NCBI GenBank assembly: GCA_937139435.1 | Contig: CAKZPX010000032.1 | Span: 1-7,203, forward strand | Length of the DNA: 7,203 nt | Reading direction: 5' to 3' | Source of the DNA: an uncultured bacterium | GTDB lineage: Bacteria; Hydrothermota; Tepidihabitantia; Tepidihabitantales; Tepidihabitantaceae | Part shown: positions 6,303 through 7,203 of the stretch, piece by piece | Layout: every line of letters starts with the position of its first letter | Numbering within the stretch: the stretch's first letter is position 1 | Made by a program: the position numbers and the translations under genes | The notes under the pieces: generated by a model | Database searches by the model: none | What the model was told of the DNA's origin: nothing | The model's input: the letters and a program-made list of their open reading frames with translations, nothing else

Positions 6303-6311
6303 AAAGGAGGT
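6303..6311 (+). promoter_or_regulatory. Strong Shine-Dalgarno sequence of rubrerythrin
   Basis: AAAGGAGGT, with its GGAGG core ending 6 nt before the ATG at 6317, is the best-matched ribosome binding site in the window and suggests high translation of rubrerythrin. Confidence 0.75.
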
Positions 6312-6316
6312 AAGTA

Positions 6317-6889
6317 ATGAACCTTAAGGGAAGTAAAACAGAAAAAAATATCCTAACCGCTTTTGCCGGTGAGTCTCAGGCAAGAAATCGCTATACCTAT
6401 TTTGCAAGCAGGGCACGAGACGAAGGTTATATGCAGATCGCATTGATATTTGAGGAAACTGCCAATCAGGAAAAAGAACATGCGAAGAGGCTTTTTAAAC
6501 TATTAGAAGGTGGAGAAGTAGAGATAAACGCTTCATTTCCTGCTGGTGTGATTGGTAGCACGGTGGAGAATTTAAAACAGGCAGCAGCGGGCGAACATTA
6601 TGAATGGGAGAAAATGTATCCAGACTTTGCTCGGGTTGCTGAGGAAGAGGGTTTTAGTAATATTGCCGAGATCTTCCGGGCAATCGCCGTCGCCGAGAAA
6701 CAGCACGAGAAAAGGTATCAGGCATTAATGTCGAATATCGAGAAAGGCATGGTTTTTAAAAGAGAAGTACCGGTTGTCTGGCGTTGTCTGAACTGCGGCT
6801 ATCTACATGAGGGAACAGAGGCTCCAGAAGTTTGTTCCTCCTGCGCTTATCCCCGCGGGTATTTTGAGTTATTAGCGGAGAATTGGTGA
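6317..6889 (+). CDS. rbr: Rubrerythrin
   Basis: Rubrerythrin is a cytoplasmic non-haem di-iron peroxidase that reduces hydrogen peroxide to water in anaerobes, taking electrons through its rubredoxin-like domain. The N-terminal ferritin-like four-helix part carries the expected iron ligands: Glu19 (AGES), Glu52 and His55 (QEKEH), Glu93 and Glu96 (GEHYEWE), Glu127 and His130 (AEKQH), closely matching the numbering of the Desulfovibrio protein. The C-terminal rubredoxin domain has CLNCG (Cys157, Cys160) and CSSC (Cys173, Cys176), giving a FeCys4 site; the second knuckle has Ser where CPxC is usual. The length of 190 residues is typical. The stop overlaps the next start as TGATG, linking it to tpx. 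Its ribosome binding site is strong. Confidence 0.96.
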   Translation: MNLKGSKTEKNILTAFAGESQARNRYTYFASRARDEGYMQIALIFEETANQEKEHAKRLFKLLEGGEVEINASFPAGVIGSTVENLKQAAAGEHYEWEKMYPDFARVAEEEGFSNIAEIFRAIAVAEKQHEKRYQALMSNIEKGMVFKREVPVVWRCLNCGYLHEGTEAPEVCSSCAYPRGYFELLAENW

Positions 6890-7203
6890 TGGAAGAGCGT
6901 AAAGGCGAAGTTTTTTTACAGGGAAAGCCAGTAACCTTACTAGGCAGAATACCGGAGATAGGTCAGAAAGCGCCGGGATTTAATCTGGTGAGCCCAGATA
7001 TGCAAAATATTTTTCTGGATAACTTCCGGGACAAGATTCTTGTACTGGTTTCGCTCCCCTCGCTTGATACATCGGTTTGCGACCTAGAGGCACGGCGGTT
7101 TAATAAAGAGGCATCAAATCTGGGCGATGATGTCGTTATACTGGTTGTGAGTATGGATTTGCCTTTTGCCCTATCAAGATTTTGTTCTACAGCAGGGATA
7201 GAC
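6889..7203 (+). CDS. tpx: Thiol peroxidase (Tpx-type peroxiredoxin), 3' partial
   Basis: The first 105 codons of an atypical 2-Cys peroxiredoxin run off the window end without a stop; full-length Tpx is about 165-170 residues. Tpx reduces peroxides, preferring alkyl hydroperoxides, using thioredoxin. Recognisable features are the N-terminal hairpin with LQGKPVTLLG (compare FQGNPVTVAN in E. coli), the PEIGQKAPGFNLV segment, the peroxidatic site PSLDTSVC (Thr61, Cys64), SMDLPFALSRFC with resolving Cys99, and the following STAGID. The 35-residue spacing of the two Cys is what Tpx uses, unlike typical AhpC or BCP proteins. The ATG overlaps the rubrerythrin stop by one base (TGATG), with GGAG at 6877-6880 lying 8 nt upstream, so the two are translated from one message. 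Confidence 0.93.
   Translation, partial: MEERKGEVFLQGKPVTLLGRIPEIGQKAPGFNLVSPDMQNIFLDNFRDKILVLVSLPSLDTSVCDLEARRFNKEASNLGDDVVILVVSMDLPFALSRFCSTAGID

Noticed and set aside
1..7203. Mobile elements, CRISPR repeats, tRNA or rRNA genes
   Set aside because: No transposase motifs, regularly spaced repeats, cloverleaf-like segments or rRNA signatures were seen, and coding density leaves little room for them.

Overview
The window carries a compact run of + strand genes, with the longest gap about 96 bases. It suggests a Gram-negative, probably anaerobic or microaerophilic bacterium. An outer membrane is indicated by the MlaE-MlaF-MlaD phospholipid transport set and by the beta-barrel-like tail of the first gene. 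Anaerobic metabolism is suggested by rubrerythrin and by the nickel-hydrogenase/urease-type GTPase HypB. A HerA-type DNA translocase is common in archaea and in many deep-branching or thermophilic bacteria. Together with moderate GC and a PorV/PorQ-like protein, this would suit an uncultivated FCB-like or WOR-3-like lineage. That placement is inference only; the window holds no rRNA or other taxonomic marker.

Layout: (1) 1-310, the 3' end of a probable outer-membrane beta-barrel protein. (2) 356-2319, purA (adenylosuccinate synthase) overlapping hypB by 13 bp. (3) 2416-4032, herA with its own upstream region and a strong ribosome binding site. (4) 4099-6249, mlaE-mlaF-mlaD with overlapping ends, preceded by a consensus TTGACA promoter whose predicted transcript start falls on the mlaE ATG. 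(5) 6317 to the window end, rubrerythrin followed by a thiol peroxidase (tpx) that is cut off by the window edge, joined by a TGATG stop/start overlap.

Functionally these are separate small modules. purA makes AMP precursor. hypB delivers nickel or helps its delivery. herA is a DNA translocase that normally works with a NurA nuclease. mlaEFD form an inner-membrane ABC lipid transporter. rubrerythrin and tpx are a peroxide-detoxifying pair. I see no mobile element, CRISPR array, tRNA or rRNA, and no clear undescribed multi-gene system. The most notable signals are regulatory (a probably leaderless mlaE mRNA and a similar AT-rich motif before herA) and contextual (hypB coupled to purA, HerA with no visible NurA, Mla without visible MlaB or MlaC).
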